Of a DNA stretch of 64,000 nt, positions 53,976 to 64,000 are shown in pieces. How positions within the stretch are numbered: position 1 is the stretch's first letter; every line of letters starts with the position of its first letter. The notes beneath the pieces were generated by a model, which ran no database searches, had not been told where the DNA came from, and saw only the letters and a list, made by a program, of their open reading frames with translations. Made by a program: the position numbers and the translations under genes. This DNA comes from Teratosphaeria epicoccoides (lineage: Eukaryota; Ascomycota; Dothideomycetes; Mycosphaerellales; Teratosphaeriaceae), in assembly GCA_021401465.1 (NCBI GenBank), contig JADDMT010000021.1, positions 124,001-188,000 on the forward strand, written 5' to 3'.

Positions 53976-55892
53976 CCTGTTAGATGAATGAGTGTAAAGA
54001 GCGATTGCTCGGGAAAGAACGTGTGAGGATGTACAGGAAAAGCTGTGAGATGGGAGGTCAAGGTCAAAATGGAGGAGGTACAAGGAGGATATACCCACGT
54101 CGAGGCCCTTAGCCTTCCAGCAAGCTTGATCTGCATGTGACAGTGGTGCCTAGCTCGCAGCAAGAAATTACGCACAAGCGTGTTGTGTCGTTGAACGAAA
54201 TTGGACCACTGAAGTGCTGAGGCGTAGACAGGCGATCGTGACAGCGTCCGCAAGACATGCTCGGCCAGGTGGTCGAACTAAGGGATTTCGATGGGACGCT
54301 AGTCATCATGCTAGCCTGGAAGGAAGTAGTAGATCACATATTGAACAGGAAGGGCAGTGTGCTAGCAATCCATCATCGACGGCTGGTGTTTCCAATAGAT
54401 CGCCAGATCATCAGCGACATCAAGCATCGTGACTGTCGAAACAAGGAATTGCGGCAATCACAGTCAGCCAGATGGTCTGTCCTGCGATTCAAAATCATCC
54501 AACGCATAATCATATGCAAAAGCTCACCATCCAGACCATGGGTGTTTCGTATGGAACGACCGAAGGCTGCTCACGCCTTGCACTGTTCCAATCTGCCAAG
54601 CTTTTCTCGACAGAAAGTGTAACGCGAATAACTTCGAACGTCCCGCGCAGCGTCGGTGCTGATCGCCATTTCTCGCTTGAGTCTGACTCGATGTTTCCTA
54701 GATATGGGCGATCACATAATGTAGAGATAGAGTGCGTGACTCGTGCCACGAGGATTTCCCGAGGACATGTGCTGAGCAGCTCCAGACGAGGCATCATGGA
54801 TGGAGAGTGTCTGCTTGGAATGCTCAAGCAAGGCACAGTCTCGACTCTCGAGCACCCCGGCAAGACTTCATCACTTCATCCCGTTTGATTGGCATGAAGG
54901 GCTTGCTGCCGTCTGGACGACCTTTGCACTGCCAGTCACGCCGTCGACCTTGAATCCCGTAGCCAATCTCGCCGTGGGAATACGCATGACGAGCACCGTA
55001 ACAGTGCTGTGGCGAGTCACTGTAAGCACACGTGCGGCATGCGATGGCAAGAGCCGTGCTGGGATCGCATTGTTGGCTAAGGGCGATACGTGAATGGTCA
55101 TGAAGCGATGCACCAACTGAATATGGCGCGAAGGATTCCATGCTCAGTGCTGATTCGGCGTCACCACGAGTCTGCTACACACAGCAGATGATTGCATCCC
55201 GCTGACTGGAGATACATCCTCTGTAGGAAGCTGCTGAAGCGGCCCTCCACCCCCGGCGATGATGGGCAAGGAGCTGAGCAGATGATCACTGGGGCGATCG
55301 CAATTAGAGCCCGGCGGTGTGTTCGCGAAGCTATAGCAGCAACAATGAACCAGCATTCTGCAAAGGGAACGGGGAATCGAACGGCTGAATTGTCGACATA
55401 AGCCGCTGTATCGCCACCACGAACAGATTGGAAGCATGATTCCTCCTCTCGACCCCACGACATGCAAGCAATATGGACCCCATGGCCGTCATACTTTGGA
55501 TTCTGGCATCACTTGCTTTCCCAGCTTGAACAGGTCCTCATCTTCAGATCCTCAGGATCAGTGATAGAGACTCGTCCGTCATCTATCCCAGCACTACTCA
55601 ATGTTGCCCTCGGATGTCTAGCTCATCAATCACGACCAGCGTTCCGACCGCCGACTGTTCTGGACAGGATTATTACGATCCTGTAGGCTGTCCGCAATGC
55701 TCGCCAAGACGGTGCCAGGATCCTGCTCCAATCACGCGTCCGTCTCGGGTCCCGAACGAAGATCAGAGGATCCGTGGCCTCTTCACACATATATACTCCC
55801 CCGCACACAACCTCCACCTACCTTTTATCTATCCAAACATCAGGCCAACCACCTCGTCCTCCAGACCCAATCCTCCAGAATAAACGGCAACC
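53976..55892. other. Long intergenic region
   Basis: About 1.9 kb. Frames up to 138 codons occur (for example plus 54472-54888) but none has a recognised domain or a credible splice partner. It holds the promoter of the repeat-precursor gene on the left and of the small secreted protein on the right. Confidence 0.5.
55790..55795 (+). promoter_or_regulatory. TATA box candidate of the small secreted protein gene
   Basis: TATATA about 100 bp before the ATG at 55893, followed by a C/A-rich leader (CACCTACCTTTTATC). Position and context suit a fungal core promoter. Confidence 0.45.
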
Positions 55893-56240
55893 ATGCATCT
55901 TACCACAATCCTCTTCGCACTGCTGCCCCTCCTCGCCTCCGCAGAATGGGTGCGTACACTATCCTCATTTCACGATCTCCACTACTAACCTGACCAGCGC
56001 TGTGAAATCGGCCCCGAGACCGACGCCTGCGTCTCGGACACAGGGGCCACACAGTCTTGCGCCAGTGTAAGCATCAAAGCGCCCACTCCTTTTTTTTTTG
56101 TTTTTCATTCAGGAGCGATCTGACGGGAAGTTTTCTTCGATGATGGGCAGACGAGCAGATGTCTTCACCGCGGAAATCATTGTCAGCCGTATGCGGAGAT
56201 GATAAGTGGGACGCCGGTGGCGCATTGCAACTTGAATTGA
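55893..56240 (+). CDS. Small cysteine-rich secreted protein (effector-like)
   Basis: Exons 55893-55949, 55998-56066 and 56151-56240 give 71 aa. Intron 1 (48 nt) has GTGCGT, a TACTAACC branch and CCAG. Intron 2 is taken as 84 nt (GTAAGC, poly-T, CTGAC branch, GGCAG) because it yields a mature protein with six cysteines: WRCEIGPETDACVSD, then TQSCASTSRCLHRGNHCQPY and HCNLN at the end. The signal peptide is MHLTTILFALLPLLASA. A shorter intron 2 ending ATTCAG would give another C-terminus with only three cysteines, so the last exon is the weak part. Six even-spaced cysteines after a signal peptide are typical of apoplastic small secreted proteins. Its family is not recognised. Confidence 0.6.
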
Positions 56241-56472
56241 GGGAGAGAGGAGAGAAGGGGGTTGGAAACAAGGCTTGAGGGAACGGGGCGCGAGAAGGTG
56301 GGAAGGGGGGCGGCGATAAAAGTTTCGTTGGTGATGGTCTTGGAATCCAATGGATCGTACGTTCTGCTGGTTTGCGTAGCTATGTGTTGTGTGCCGAGGG
56401 TTTATTCCAATATGTCCAAATAAGCTCTCCAGATCTCTCTCCAATGCTGTCATTCAAATCATGCAGTATGCC

Positions 56473-57504
56473 TCACCAATCAGCCCCAAGATGGATCCTA
56501 GGGCCACGCAACAGGTCCTTGACGGTCTCCCAGAGACGTCTTTGACTCCGTCCTTCCCCCCCTTTGTCCTTGTGCGCCGCCGGCTCATCCTCCACAGTCC
56601 CCTCCCACCAATCCCTCCACGCCCTCTCCAGACTCCCTTGTCTCCCCCTCCCTTCCGGCACATACGGCATTCCCTCCATCCCCGTCTCCAAGCCTCCACA
56701 ACCCTCACTCTTCTTCCGCTCCCCCGGCAACCTCGCCTCCCCCACCTCCTCCATCGTAACATTCCTCCACTCCTCAACCGGCAACCACTGGATCCTCGCG
56801 CGATCCCCGAACCCACCCAGCCAATACACATGCTCGACGACCAACCTCACGTACGTCGACGCGTGCACTTCGTTCCCGGGCTGCCAGAGCGCGGCGTCCG
56901 GGTGCGTGTGTGTGAAGCAGGCTGGGATCAGCTTCTCTGCGAGTTCGGCGCCGGGGATGGGCTCGAGGTAGCCGTGCAGGGACATGCGGGGGAGGGCCAT
57001 GGGCGTGTGTGGGGTGGGGAGGTCGTCGTCGTCAGAGTGGGAGCGGGGGAGGTATGTGTCCTTCTGGTCGGGCCACCAGCGGACGGTGAGGGAGATGTTG
57101 GAGCCTGCTGCGGCGTTCTTGTAGGGGGTGGCGATGTTGATGGCGAGGAGGGTGGGGTTGCCCGTGGTGGGTTCGCAGTCGGCGTAGTATTCGACAAGGC
57201 CGATGGGGGAGCCTGCGACGGAGGTGGGGCGGTTTTCGAAGGCGACGAGTTCTTGAGGGGAGGTGGAGGTGTCTACGATGTGGTGGGTGGAGGGTGCTTC
57301 TGGGAATCGGGAGACCAGGTCACCGATCGTGGTGAGGTGGAGTATGCGTCGCGCGAGTACTGCAGACTCGTGGACGGACGGGAAATGCCATGCTTCGTGG
57401 TGTTGGAATGGTTCTTGTGCTAGAATTGGTGGTTTGATTGATCGAGCGGCTGATACGCCGATGAGCGCTACTATACATGTGCCAAACAACATCTTCCCCA
57501 TCAT
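56473..57504 (-). CDS. CREG-like pyridoxamine-phosphate-oxidase-fold secreted protein
   Basis: A single exon of 343 aa. The CREG branch of the flavin-reductase-like split-barrel fold is usually secreted or lysosomal and often lacks FMN-linked activity. The start MMGKMLFGTCIVALIGVSAA looks like a signal peptide or anchor; an earlier ATG at 57558 (MSRDQHLQPA) is also possible. Family blocks: HESAVLARRILHLTTIGDL, SPIGLVEYYADCEPTTGNPT, AINIATPYKNAAAGSNISL, then a central acid-rich insert, LARMSL-type strand PRMSLHGYLEPI, HPDAALWQPGNEVH, YVRLVVEHVYWLGGFGDRAR and QWLPVEEWRNVTMEEV. The last 80 residues are an unusual charged extension (Gly/Arg/Glu-rich, with GLETGMEGMPYVPEGRGR) not typical of the family. 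Confidence 0.82.
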   Translation of the reverse strand: MMGKMLFGTCIVALIGVSAARSIKPPILAQEPFQHHEAWHFPSVHESAVLARRILHLTTIGDLVSRFPEAPSTHHIVDTSTSPQELVAFENRPTSVAGSPIGLVEYYADCEPTTGNPTLLAINIATPYKNAAAGSNISLTVRWWPDQKDTYLPRSHSDDDDLPTPHTPMALPRMSLHGYLEPIPGAELAEKLIPACFTHTHPDAALWQPGNEVHASTYVRLVVEHVYWLGGFGDRARIQWLPVEEWRNVTMEEVGEARLPGERKKSEGCGGLETGMEGMPYVPEGRGRQGSLERAWRDWWEGTVEDEPAAHKDKGGEGRSQRRLWETVKDLLRGPRIHLGADW

Positions 57505-57897
57505 CACTGTCAGCGGTGGAATACCAGTGGCTGGCTGTAAGTGTTGATCTCGTGACATGTTCGGAGCTCGGGACGTCGGCGATTGATAAGGCGGGATCCG
57601 AGCCGAGGCTATTCTCTTTCGGTCTAGTGTATCTGCCAAGCTTTGCACGGTGAGGGACGAGCGGACATTCGAATTTCAGCCCACCAGTGACGCCTGCTCA
57701 TCGACACCGCGGACCAGCCACAGGAGCCCCAATTCATTCGGCAGTGAGTCATCCCCAACCGAAATCGCCCACTTCATCGCGCACATGGGACGAATTTCTG
57801 CGTGGTCTTGGCGACAGGGGGGACATAATCGCTAACGTACAATCGCCACCTGCAGAACTACATTCACCAGAACAAGACACCCGAGAAACCGCAAAGA
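57505..57897. promoter_or_regulatory. Divergent promoter region between the CREG-like gene and RPS30
   Basis: A 393-bp region between divergent starts, so it holds both promoters. No specific element is claimed. Confidence 0.45.
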
Positions 57898-58212
57898 TGG
57901 GCAAGGTGCACGGATCGCTCGCCCGTGCCGGTAAGGTCAAGTCGCAGACTCCAAAGGTACGATACACTCCCGAATACCCAAGATGGAGGGAAGCGCGCGG
58001 AGGGCGGGGAGGAGGACGACATCAGCGGAACAGCGGAACCAGGGCGGTAGAGCAGGACAGCGACTAATTGAGATACTGTACAGGTTGAGAAGCAAGAGAA
58101 GAAGAAGACGCCCAAGGGCCGCGCCAAGAAGAGAATCACATACACCCGCCGTTTCGTCAACGTCACTATGACTGGCGGCAAGAGGAAGATGAACCCCAAC
58201 CCGACCTCGTAA
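57898..58212 (+). CDS. RPS30: 40S ribosomal protein eS30
   Basis: A small-subunit ribosomal protein. Exons 57898-57957 and 58084-58212, with a 126-nt intron (GTACGA..TACAG), give 62 aa, the usual length. It starts MGKVHGSLARAGKVKSQTPK and continues VEKQEKKKTPKGRAKKR, ITYTRRFVNVTMTGGKRKMN, ending PNPTS. It has no ubiquitin-like N-terminal fusion, as in other fungi. The intron position after the first 20 codons is typical. Confidence 0.97.
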
Positions 58213-58658
58213 ATTATCATCATCATCGGTATCATGTTCTCATGACACCATCTGCGCGGAGGAGTGATGATGGGAGGTGCTTCGAGTGGGGAGCGGCAGC
58301 ACGGGCATGGCGTTTGTGCTTTGCGGAGGACGGCGCGAGGCCTTGAGAGCGGCTTATCGGTATCGACGCGGATATGATTGCGTGGCGATGACTGTGACGG
58401 GTGTCTCTCGCTCAAGGAAAGGGTCGGCTGTTGAGCGTCTTTGGGAGGGATGGAATGGGAAGTGGTCATGTATGCCATTGTTTGAGGTGCATATGCTGCA
58501 CTGACGACTTCCCACCAGCCTGTCTCATTATTCTCGTGTCTCACACATTGATGTCAAGATCATACTAAACGCTGTGTTCACGTACGAAGTGCGACTCAAC
58601 CCACCACGGACGAAACACGGCACTGCAGCAGTATCTTGCTATGCCTATCATCAGAACC

Positions 58659-60884
58659 TCAAAGTCCCACCCCACGCCTTCGGTGAGGGTGACGTGACAT
58701 TGAACGGACCTGTACGCTCCTCTGATTCTCCTCCCCGGCGGACAACTTCTCCCACTGCTCGTCGTCTTGTTCTCTCGGGACTCGAGGTTCTGGTGACACG
58801 GCCACCATACTTCCGCCGACGTGGAAGCCAGCCGCGAACTCCTGCGACTGGATCGCTGCGCTCGGCATGTCGAAATGGATGCACTGGTCTGTGCTCGTGT
58901 CTGCTGGCACTGCATTTTCGTGGCTTGATAAGTCATCAGAATCATCATCATCGTTCGGGTCTAGATCAGCGAAGGTTCCGGGCTCGGAGGAGCTCGTGGA
59001 CATGAAGACTTCGCTTGAGGGGTTCTGCGTAACGATGGCGGACGGAGAGACAGAAGCGTCTCGTGCCGGGAAGCACGAGTCTTCGCTCTGGCTCAAAGGT
59101 ACGCCAGCTTCTTCGTCTTGCTCTTGCGACAGTCCGTGCAGAGGCGAGCTGCTGAAGCGTGTGCCGTCGCCACTAGAGTCAGATTCGGCGTCTCTCAGCC
59201 TGGCTGCGGCATCCTGATGGGTGTCCGGGACTGCCTCTGCCGGCGCGGCCGCCTGCGTTTTCGACGTTATCGAGCGGAAGCGGGCTTGTCTCCTGCCGCC
59301 ACCACGGATGACTATCGGTGTCAGACTCGCTGGGAGACCTGGGACGTATGACGACGAAGATGACGAAGCGCTGGCTGCGGTATGCCATGAGGCCGTCCTG
59401 CTAGATGCCGCTTGTGGCACGGCTCTGCCGCTCCCGTCCTGTGGAGGTGGTGCTGTGGTGATTCTACTGAGCCCGTGGCGTGTCGCTGCTGGGATTCTGG
59501 CGCTGCTCGAAGGGCTGAGGCGGGACGACAGTCTGTTGTCTCTCCGGAGCTCCTGAGTCAGAGACCTTGCCTCGCGCAGCAGATTTGCGGCACGCCTCGC
59601 TGCTGTAGATGCCGCTGCTGAAGACGTTGTAGAGTGTGGCGAGGACGTCCTGTTGCGCATGCGGAAAGCTTTGGTGGGAAGAGAATAATGAGGTCTCTTC
59701 GTGCTGTGGCCGAGCAGTCCCAGGCGCCGATCATCAGCTTTTACAGCGTCCGAAGCCTCGTGCAATGTTGGCTCTGGGTCAAACGGAGACCTACGAGCAT
59801 TCTCCGTCTCAAGCTCACCCGGACCATCCGCAGGAGTCCCGCCTGCAGTCTCGAATTGTGATGACTGCCCCTCGTTATCCAGCATTTCGATCTCGCCCTT
59901 CTCTTCACGCGGCGGATTTTGCTCGTCGCTCTCGCAGACGGAAGCGATCATGCCAGATGACGACACGGCGGCATGACCATTATGCTCCGGCGTAGTTAAT
60001 GAACGGCTAGCAATGCTGACGTGTCTGTCGACAGCAGCAGCACCACCATCAGATCCGTCGTCAAGTCCCCCACCCAACGAGGGCGTCGCCATCTCAGACG
60101 CCGGTCGACTGACGTTGCCCTGAGGCGAGTCCTTACTCCTGAGCTGCTCGAACAGATCATGCAGCTCCCGAGTCGAGTCATCAGCCTTTCTCAACTGCCC
60201 ATCCACCACAGGACCAGATCCAATTGCGTTCTCCTCCTCTTCCGCCTCATCCTCACCCTGGCTCGCATATACTGGATCATCTGGCAGGACGACCGGTATC
60301 GATCTCAACAGCAGACCAGAAATCTGACCTTCGAACGGGAAGCGCTGGGACATAGAGAAGTGGCTGCTGTCACTCTCCTCCTCATCGATCGAAACGTCCG
60401 ATTCATTGTCCTGCGGATGAGTGGACGAGGGCGCCCCGTCCGGCAAGCTACCATTCAGACCATGGAGTTGACTCCAGGGAGTGCTGCTGACGGCTGAGCT
60501 GTTAACGAAGCTTGAGGATGGTGCTGTGGTGTTTGGATCAGGGGCCCCAGTACGGTGGCCTGGTGCTGACGAGAAGTAGTGGAGTAAGAGTGCCAGGCTC
60601 TCGCGGTCTTGTTCTCTTGCTGTCTCAGAGTTCGACGCTGTCTCGCATTCTAGACCGTAGGGGTTGTATGAGTTCTGTTCGTCGAGGTCCCCCTGAGCAC
60701 TACGACCGGTCGACACTTGCCGGACATCGTTGTCGCTGATCTCAGGATTGCCGATTTCCTCTGATAGGTGGAGGTGCGCTCTCCGTCGCTTTGCTCCAGG
60801 CTGGTCTATATCCAGGAGGCTGTCGGGATCTGGTGGCTCGGACGTGGTGCCAATGAAGAGCTTGAAGCTAAAGATGAAAGGCAT
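58659..60884 (-). CDS. Large disordered acidic protein, hypothetical
   Basis: A single exon of 741 aa. The ATG at 60884 (MPFIFSFKLFIGTT) is the first in the frame; the codons before it have none. The protein is mostly low complexity: Ser, Asp, Glu and Pro with basic patches (GAKRRRAHLHLSEE, IRGGGRRQARFRSI). A Leu/Arg helix (AARRAANLLREARSLTQELR) and an Arg/Pro stretch are visible in the middle. No domain was recognised. The long open frame and absence of stops support a real gene, but composition bias makes the size of the conserved part unclear. Nuclear location is inferred only from basic patches. Confidence 0.6.
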   Translation of the reverse strand: MPFIFSFKLFIGTTSEPPDPDSLLDIDQPGAKRRRAHLHLSEEIGNPEISDNDVRQVSTGRSAQGDLDEQNSYNPYGLECETASNSETAREQDRESLALLLHYFSSAPGHRTGAPDPNTTAPSSSFVNSSAVSSTPWSQLHGLNGSLPDGAPSSTHPQDNESDVSIDEEESDSSHFSMSQRFPFEGQISGLLLRSIPVVLPDDPVYASQGEDEAEEEENAIGSGPVVDGQLRKADDSTRELHDLFEQLRSKDSPQGNVSRPASEMATPSLGGGLDDGSDGGAAAVDRHVSIASRSLTTPEHNGHAAVSSSGMIASVCESDEQNPPREEKGEIEMLDNEGQSSQFETAGGTPADGPGELETENARRSPFDPEPTLHEASDAVKADDRRLGLLGHSTKRPHYSLPTKAFRMRNRTSSPHSTTSSAAASTAARRAANLLREARSLTQELRRDNRLSSRLSPSSSARIPAATRHGLSRITTAPPPQDGSGRAVPQAASSRTASWHTAASASSSSSSYVPGLPASLTPIVIRGGGRRQARFRSITSKTQAAAPAEAVPDTHQDAAARLRDAESDSSGDGTRFSSSPLHGLSQEQDEEAGVPLSQSEDSCFPARDASVSPSAIVTQNPSSEVFMSTSSSEPGTFADLDPNDDDDSDDLSSHENAVPADTSTDQCIHFDMPSAAIQSQEFAAGFHVGGSMVAVSPEPRVPREQDDEQWEKLSAGEENQRSVQVRSMSRHPHRRRGVGL

Positions 60885-61326
60885 GTTTACTGTTGGCAGC
60901 GATTGGGTGCTACCTTGAGTCAAGGACGGACGGAAAAAGCTCTCTCAGCAGCCGCTTGCGTTTGCAGGAGAAACCAGGACAGTTCTGGTATCGAGTCCTT
61001 GCTCTAACTTTCGGTCTCAGTGCGAGTTGGATCGAAAGTTTTTGCTCGAATGTGTTTCAGGAGGACTCGCGTGCTGCTGATTCACACCATCAACATCACC
61101 ATCAGCAAGTGACTGACGCCTTTCATAACCAGACTACACAGAATGAGCTTGGTGAAAGACGGCGAGTTGTGAGGCACTGGCTAACATCACTGTCGTATTA
61201 TAGCACTACAAACGAACTCGCGCCCATTAAGTCTCGAGGTCAAAACACACTTTCCTTTCTCAGTCGCAACGCATTCAATGCTTCAGCACACATGGAACAA
61301 AACCAAGCAAGCACTAGCCTGGGCCC
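60885..61326. other. Intergenic region
   Basis: About 440 bases between two minus-strand genes. It should hold the promoter of the disordered-protein gene. Nothing else recognised. Confidence 0.5.
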
Positions 61327-64000
61327 TTAAGCCCTCGCAGAAGCCTTCACCTGCTTCACCGTCGCCTGCACCTGACCATCCGTCGCCTCGCTCACAATCC
61401 CCGCCGGCGTCGTCCAGCTACTCGTCGTATAAACCGTCACCGCACTACCCGCACTCCCGCTCGCCAATCCCGTCATCGGTGCCGTGCATACCGTCACCGT
61501 CTGTACGTACTGCTCTGCTGAAGCCAAGATCGCCGCAGTAGCTCCCACCTCGCGTCGCAAGCCGTTGATGGAGGAGAAGAGCGTGCAGGAGCCTGAGGCG
61601 GTAATGACGGTGAGGGCGATGCACCCGGTGGTCTGGTCGCAGAGGTTCGTGCAGGCGGAGAGGGCGGCGATGCGGGCGGTCTCGGAGGCAGCGGTGACTT
61701 GGCGCGCGACGAGCTCGGAGGAGGAGACGTTGCTGGTGCTAATGGCGGTGCCGGTGTAGGCGTAGTCCGGGTAGGTGTCGTAGGTCACGCCGTTGGCGTC
61801 GGTGAATGCGGAGCTGGATGGCGTGGCGGCTGAGCGGGTGCCTGAGGCTGTTGAGGTCATGCCCACGGCGCCTCCGGATGTAGACGCCGCGGATTCTGTG
61901 GCGGTGTTGGAAGCACCTGCACCGCCAACGCTCGATGTGGCAGAGCTGCCAGTGACAAATGCTGTTGCGCCAGAGCTGGATGTCGCGCCAGAGCTAGCGG
62001 TCGCGTTTGCGGCTCCTGAGCTTCCCACACCTGTCGTTCGAGAGCTGGCGATGCCAGAGGTCGCTGCCGTGTCCGGAGGGGTCGAGCTGGCGGTAGCGGC
62101 GAGCGAGCTACCTCCAAGCAGACTGGTCAATGATGCAGTGGGTGTGTCGCTTGAACCACTTGCTGACAGGACCCCAGAAGTCGACAGGCTCCCAGACGCC
62201 GACAGGCTCCCAGAAGATGACAGGACCCCAGAAGTCGACAGGGACTCGGGATTTGATAGGCTTCCAGAGGTTGACAGCGTGATCGAATCAGACCCGGGGA
62301 GACCGCTCGAAGTGCTGTTGGCTGAACCAAATGGAGCGGTCGAGCTTGTGGAATCAGTTGTTGAGTTCGAGGCCGCCGGCGCAGGCGCAATCTGAGTGCC
62401 AGCAATGGCGCCTGGCGAGTACGTAGTACCGGTCACGTTCGCGACCAGCGTGCATTCATCGCCGACGTAATTGAACGCTTCACATTCTGAGTTCTCATCA
62501 CACGCCTCCTGGCAGTCAGCGTAAGTAGGCTCGACCTGCTGGCGCTTGGGGATCTCGAAACCCTTCATGAACCTTTTCTTGGCCCTTTGACTGGTCGGAT
62601 TCGCGGGATTGAGGGTCGTGCCTTGGTACTCCAGACCGCATTGGACTGCATAAGTAGCGCCGTTGGAGTCACTGCAAGCATTTGGAGCACCGTCCGTGCT
62701 GCAGGCATCGGCCGTCGCTGTAGGGCAGGCTGTAGCGGACGATGCCAGCGTGGCAGTGCCCGTCTCAGTAGCCGTGCTGCCGTCAGAATTGGTCGTGTAG
62801 TAGGTGTAGCTATACGTCACTGTACTGAACGACGATGAAGAAGCAGTGCTGGCAGCGGAAGTAATGGTGGCTGAAAGAGCATTCCCGTCGGTAGAAGAGG
62901 CCGAAGAGGCGGTGTCGATGCTCGACAGGGAGAGACCGCTCGTTGACGTCGACAGAGAAAGAGATGATCCCGTTCCAGTCCCCGAAGTGGAGATATCGCT
63001 CGTTGCTGTCAAGAGAGTACCGGAGGATCCAATTGCTGAGCTATCAGTGCCAGGAATGGAGACACTAGCTGATGACGATGTGCCCGATGATGCGGTCTGT
63101 AGAGAAGTGTCAGAAGAAACGCTCATTGTCATCAGAGTTGTTGGCGAGGTTGTGCTTAATGCAAGGGAGTTTGAGGGGGCGGGAGACGCTTGAGTTGTGG
63201 AAAGCGAATTGAGTGTGTCAGTCGATGGCGACGAGGCAGTGCCAGTGCTCAAGAGGCTGCTATTCGTTGTTTCCGACAGAGAAATGAGGGATCCACTGGA
63301 GGAGCCCCCAGTGCTTAAAGCGACCACGCCTATTGGGGAGGATGTAGCTTGGCCTTGCGTGGCGCTGATGGTGCTGCTAGACCCAAGGGAAGTAGATATT
63401 GAGGCTGCTGAGCTGCCTGTCAGGCCGGTTGAAGTGCTGCTCTCGGTCACGGTCACAGGTGCCAGAGAAGATGTGGAAGATGCGGTATTGCCGACTGGGC
63501 TTGGTGATAGGCTAACGCCGGACGAGCTGGATACTGAAGTTGCTGGACTAGTGTTCGAACCTGTCGCCAAGCCACTAGACGAACCGCCGCTTGTGACTAC
63601 CGTGCTGAGTGTTGAAGAATAGGACGTTGGTGCTCCAACAGTGCCGCTGGAGCCCAGTGACAGGCTGACGCTTGATGAGCTGGAGACCGATCCTATAGCG
63701 CTGACACTACTGCTTGAGGTTGATGCCGGCACTGACGAAGCTGACGCGCTTGTGGAGCTACCGGATGCCACTGTGGCTGTCGCCCTGAGAGTTGACGATT
63801 GACCGCCGGACGAGGCTGACGAGGGAGATGTCGAGGCTCCGAGTACCGCAGCCGGCGCTGACGATGACGAAACAACAGTCGGTGAGCTAGAAGCAGCCGG
63901 AAGTGAACTGGACGTGGACGCACTGCCTGCCACACTTGACGATGATGACAATGACCCGGAAATCGAGCTGCTGGACGTTGCTGCCGGTGAGGCTGATGTG
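61327..64000 (-). CDS. Ser/Thr-rich cell-surface protein with apple/PAN-like domains, 5' end outside window
   Basis: The frame is open from the stop at 61327 to the right edge; no start codon is inside, so the 5' end is missing. About 890 residues are visible. More than half is Ser/Thr/Ala/Gly-rich (mucin-like, likely O-glycosylated) in irregular repeats such as SGSLSTSG and SGSLSASG. Two cysteine-containing blocks look like apple/PAN folds: one at about 62440-62740 (YADCQEACDENSECEAFNY) and one near 61500-61790 (LSACTNLCDQTTGCIALTV). The C-terminus ends VQATVKQVKASARA without a clear GPI signal. Such proteins sit in the wall or matrix; adhesion is a guess. Introns were not detected. Confidence 0.7.
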   Translation of the reverse strand, partial: TSASPAATSSSSISGSLSSSSSVAGSASTSSSLPAASSSPTVVSSSSAPAAVLGASTSPSSASSGGQSSTLRATATVASGSSTSASASSVPASTSSSSVSAIGSVSSSSSVSLSLGSSGTVGAPTSYSSTLSTVVTSGGSSSGLATGSNTSPATSVSSSSGVSLSPSPVGNTASSTSSLAPVTVTESSTSTGLTGSSAASISTSLGSSSTISATQGQATSSPIGVVALSTGGSSSGSLISLSETTNSSLLSTGTASSPSTDTLNSLSTTQASPAPSNSLALSTTSPTTLMTMSVSSDTSLQTASSGTSSSASVSIPGTDSSAIGSSGTLLTATSDISTSGTGTGSSLSLSTSTSGLSLSSIDTASSASSTDGNALSATITSAASTASSSSFSTVTYSYTYYTTNSDGSTATETGTATLASSATACPTATADACSTDGAPNACSDSNGATYAVQCGLEYQGTTLNPANPTSQRAKKRFMKGFEIPKRQQVEPTYADCQEACDENSECEAFNYVGDECTLVANVTGTTYSPGAIAGTQIAPAPAASNSTTDSTSSTAPFGSANSTSSGLPGSDSITLSTSGSLSNPESLSTSGVLSSSGSLSASGSLSTSGVLSASGSSDTPTASLTSLLGGSSLAATASSTPPDTAATSGIASSRTTGVGSSGAANATASSGATSSSGATAFVTGSSATSSVGGAGASNTATESAASTSGGAVGMTSTASGTRSAATPSSSAFTDANGVTYDTYPDYAYTGTAISTSNVSSSELVARQVTAASETARIAALSACTNLCDQTTGCIALTVITASGSCTLFSSINGLRREVGATAAILASAEQYVQTVTVCTAPMTGLASGSAGSAVTVYTTSSWTTPAGIVSEATDGQVQATVKQVKASARA

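Noticed and set aside
54257..54888. Plus-strand overlapping frames of 121 and 138 codons
   Set aside because: No domain, overlap in different frames, no splice partners.

Overview
The window is nuclear DNA of a filamentous ascomycete (Pezizomycotina; gene families and style fit Dothideomycetes, but the order is inference). Evidence: one copy each of eukaryotic core genes (SEC24, SLD2, KAP120, CCT3, eS21, eS30), short introns of about 46-126 nt with GT..AG ends and CTGAC-like branch sites, fungal-only families (2EXR/F-box-like, DUF7514-like, Crh-type GH16, CREG-like) and no operons. Introns below were placed by eye; each join keeps the reading frame and restores the family sequence.

Layout. 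1-15 kb: 5' end of a secreted protein leaving the left edge, SEC24, a broken acidic zinc-knuckle-like gene, a 20-bp minisatellite, an acidic AT-hook-like protein, SLD2, a 2EXR protein. 15-30 kb: a large TBC-domain RabGAP, a decayed CorA-like membrane protein gene, a GPI-anchored Crh-type transglycosylase, RPS21, a DUF7514-like protein. 30-41 kb: a three-domain P-loop kinase/HAD/uracil phosphoribosyltransferase fusion, a zinc alcohol dehydrogenase, a second 2EXR protein, KAP120, a secreted CBM20 protein. 42-49 kb: a TLC-domain membrane protein, CCT3, a short-chain dehydrogenase, and a patch of broken or poorly resolved exons. 49-54 kb: a nucleotide-kinase-like gene head to head with a viperin (radical SAM) homologue, a RING gene split by an in-frame stop, and a secreted precursor made of repeats ending in Lys-Arg. 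55-64 kb: a six-cysteine small secreted protein, a CREG-like protein, RPS30, a disordered acidic protein, and a Ser/Thr-rich cell-surface protein running off the right edge.

The most interesting parts are the divergent kinase-viperin pair (animal RSAD2 is also next to a nucleotide kinase gene, CMPK2), the Kex2-type repeat precursor nearby, and several loci whose in-frame stops can each be explained by one C-to-T change, suggesting RIP-like decay.
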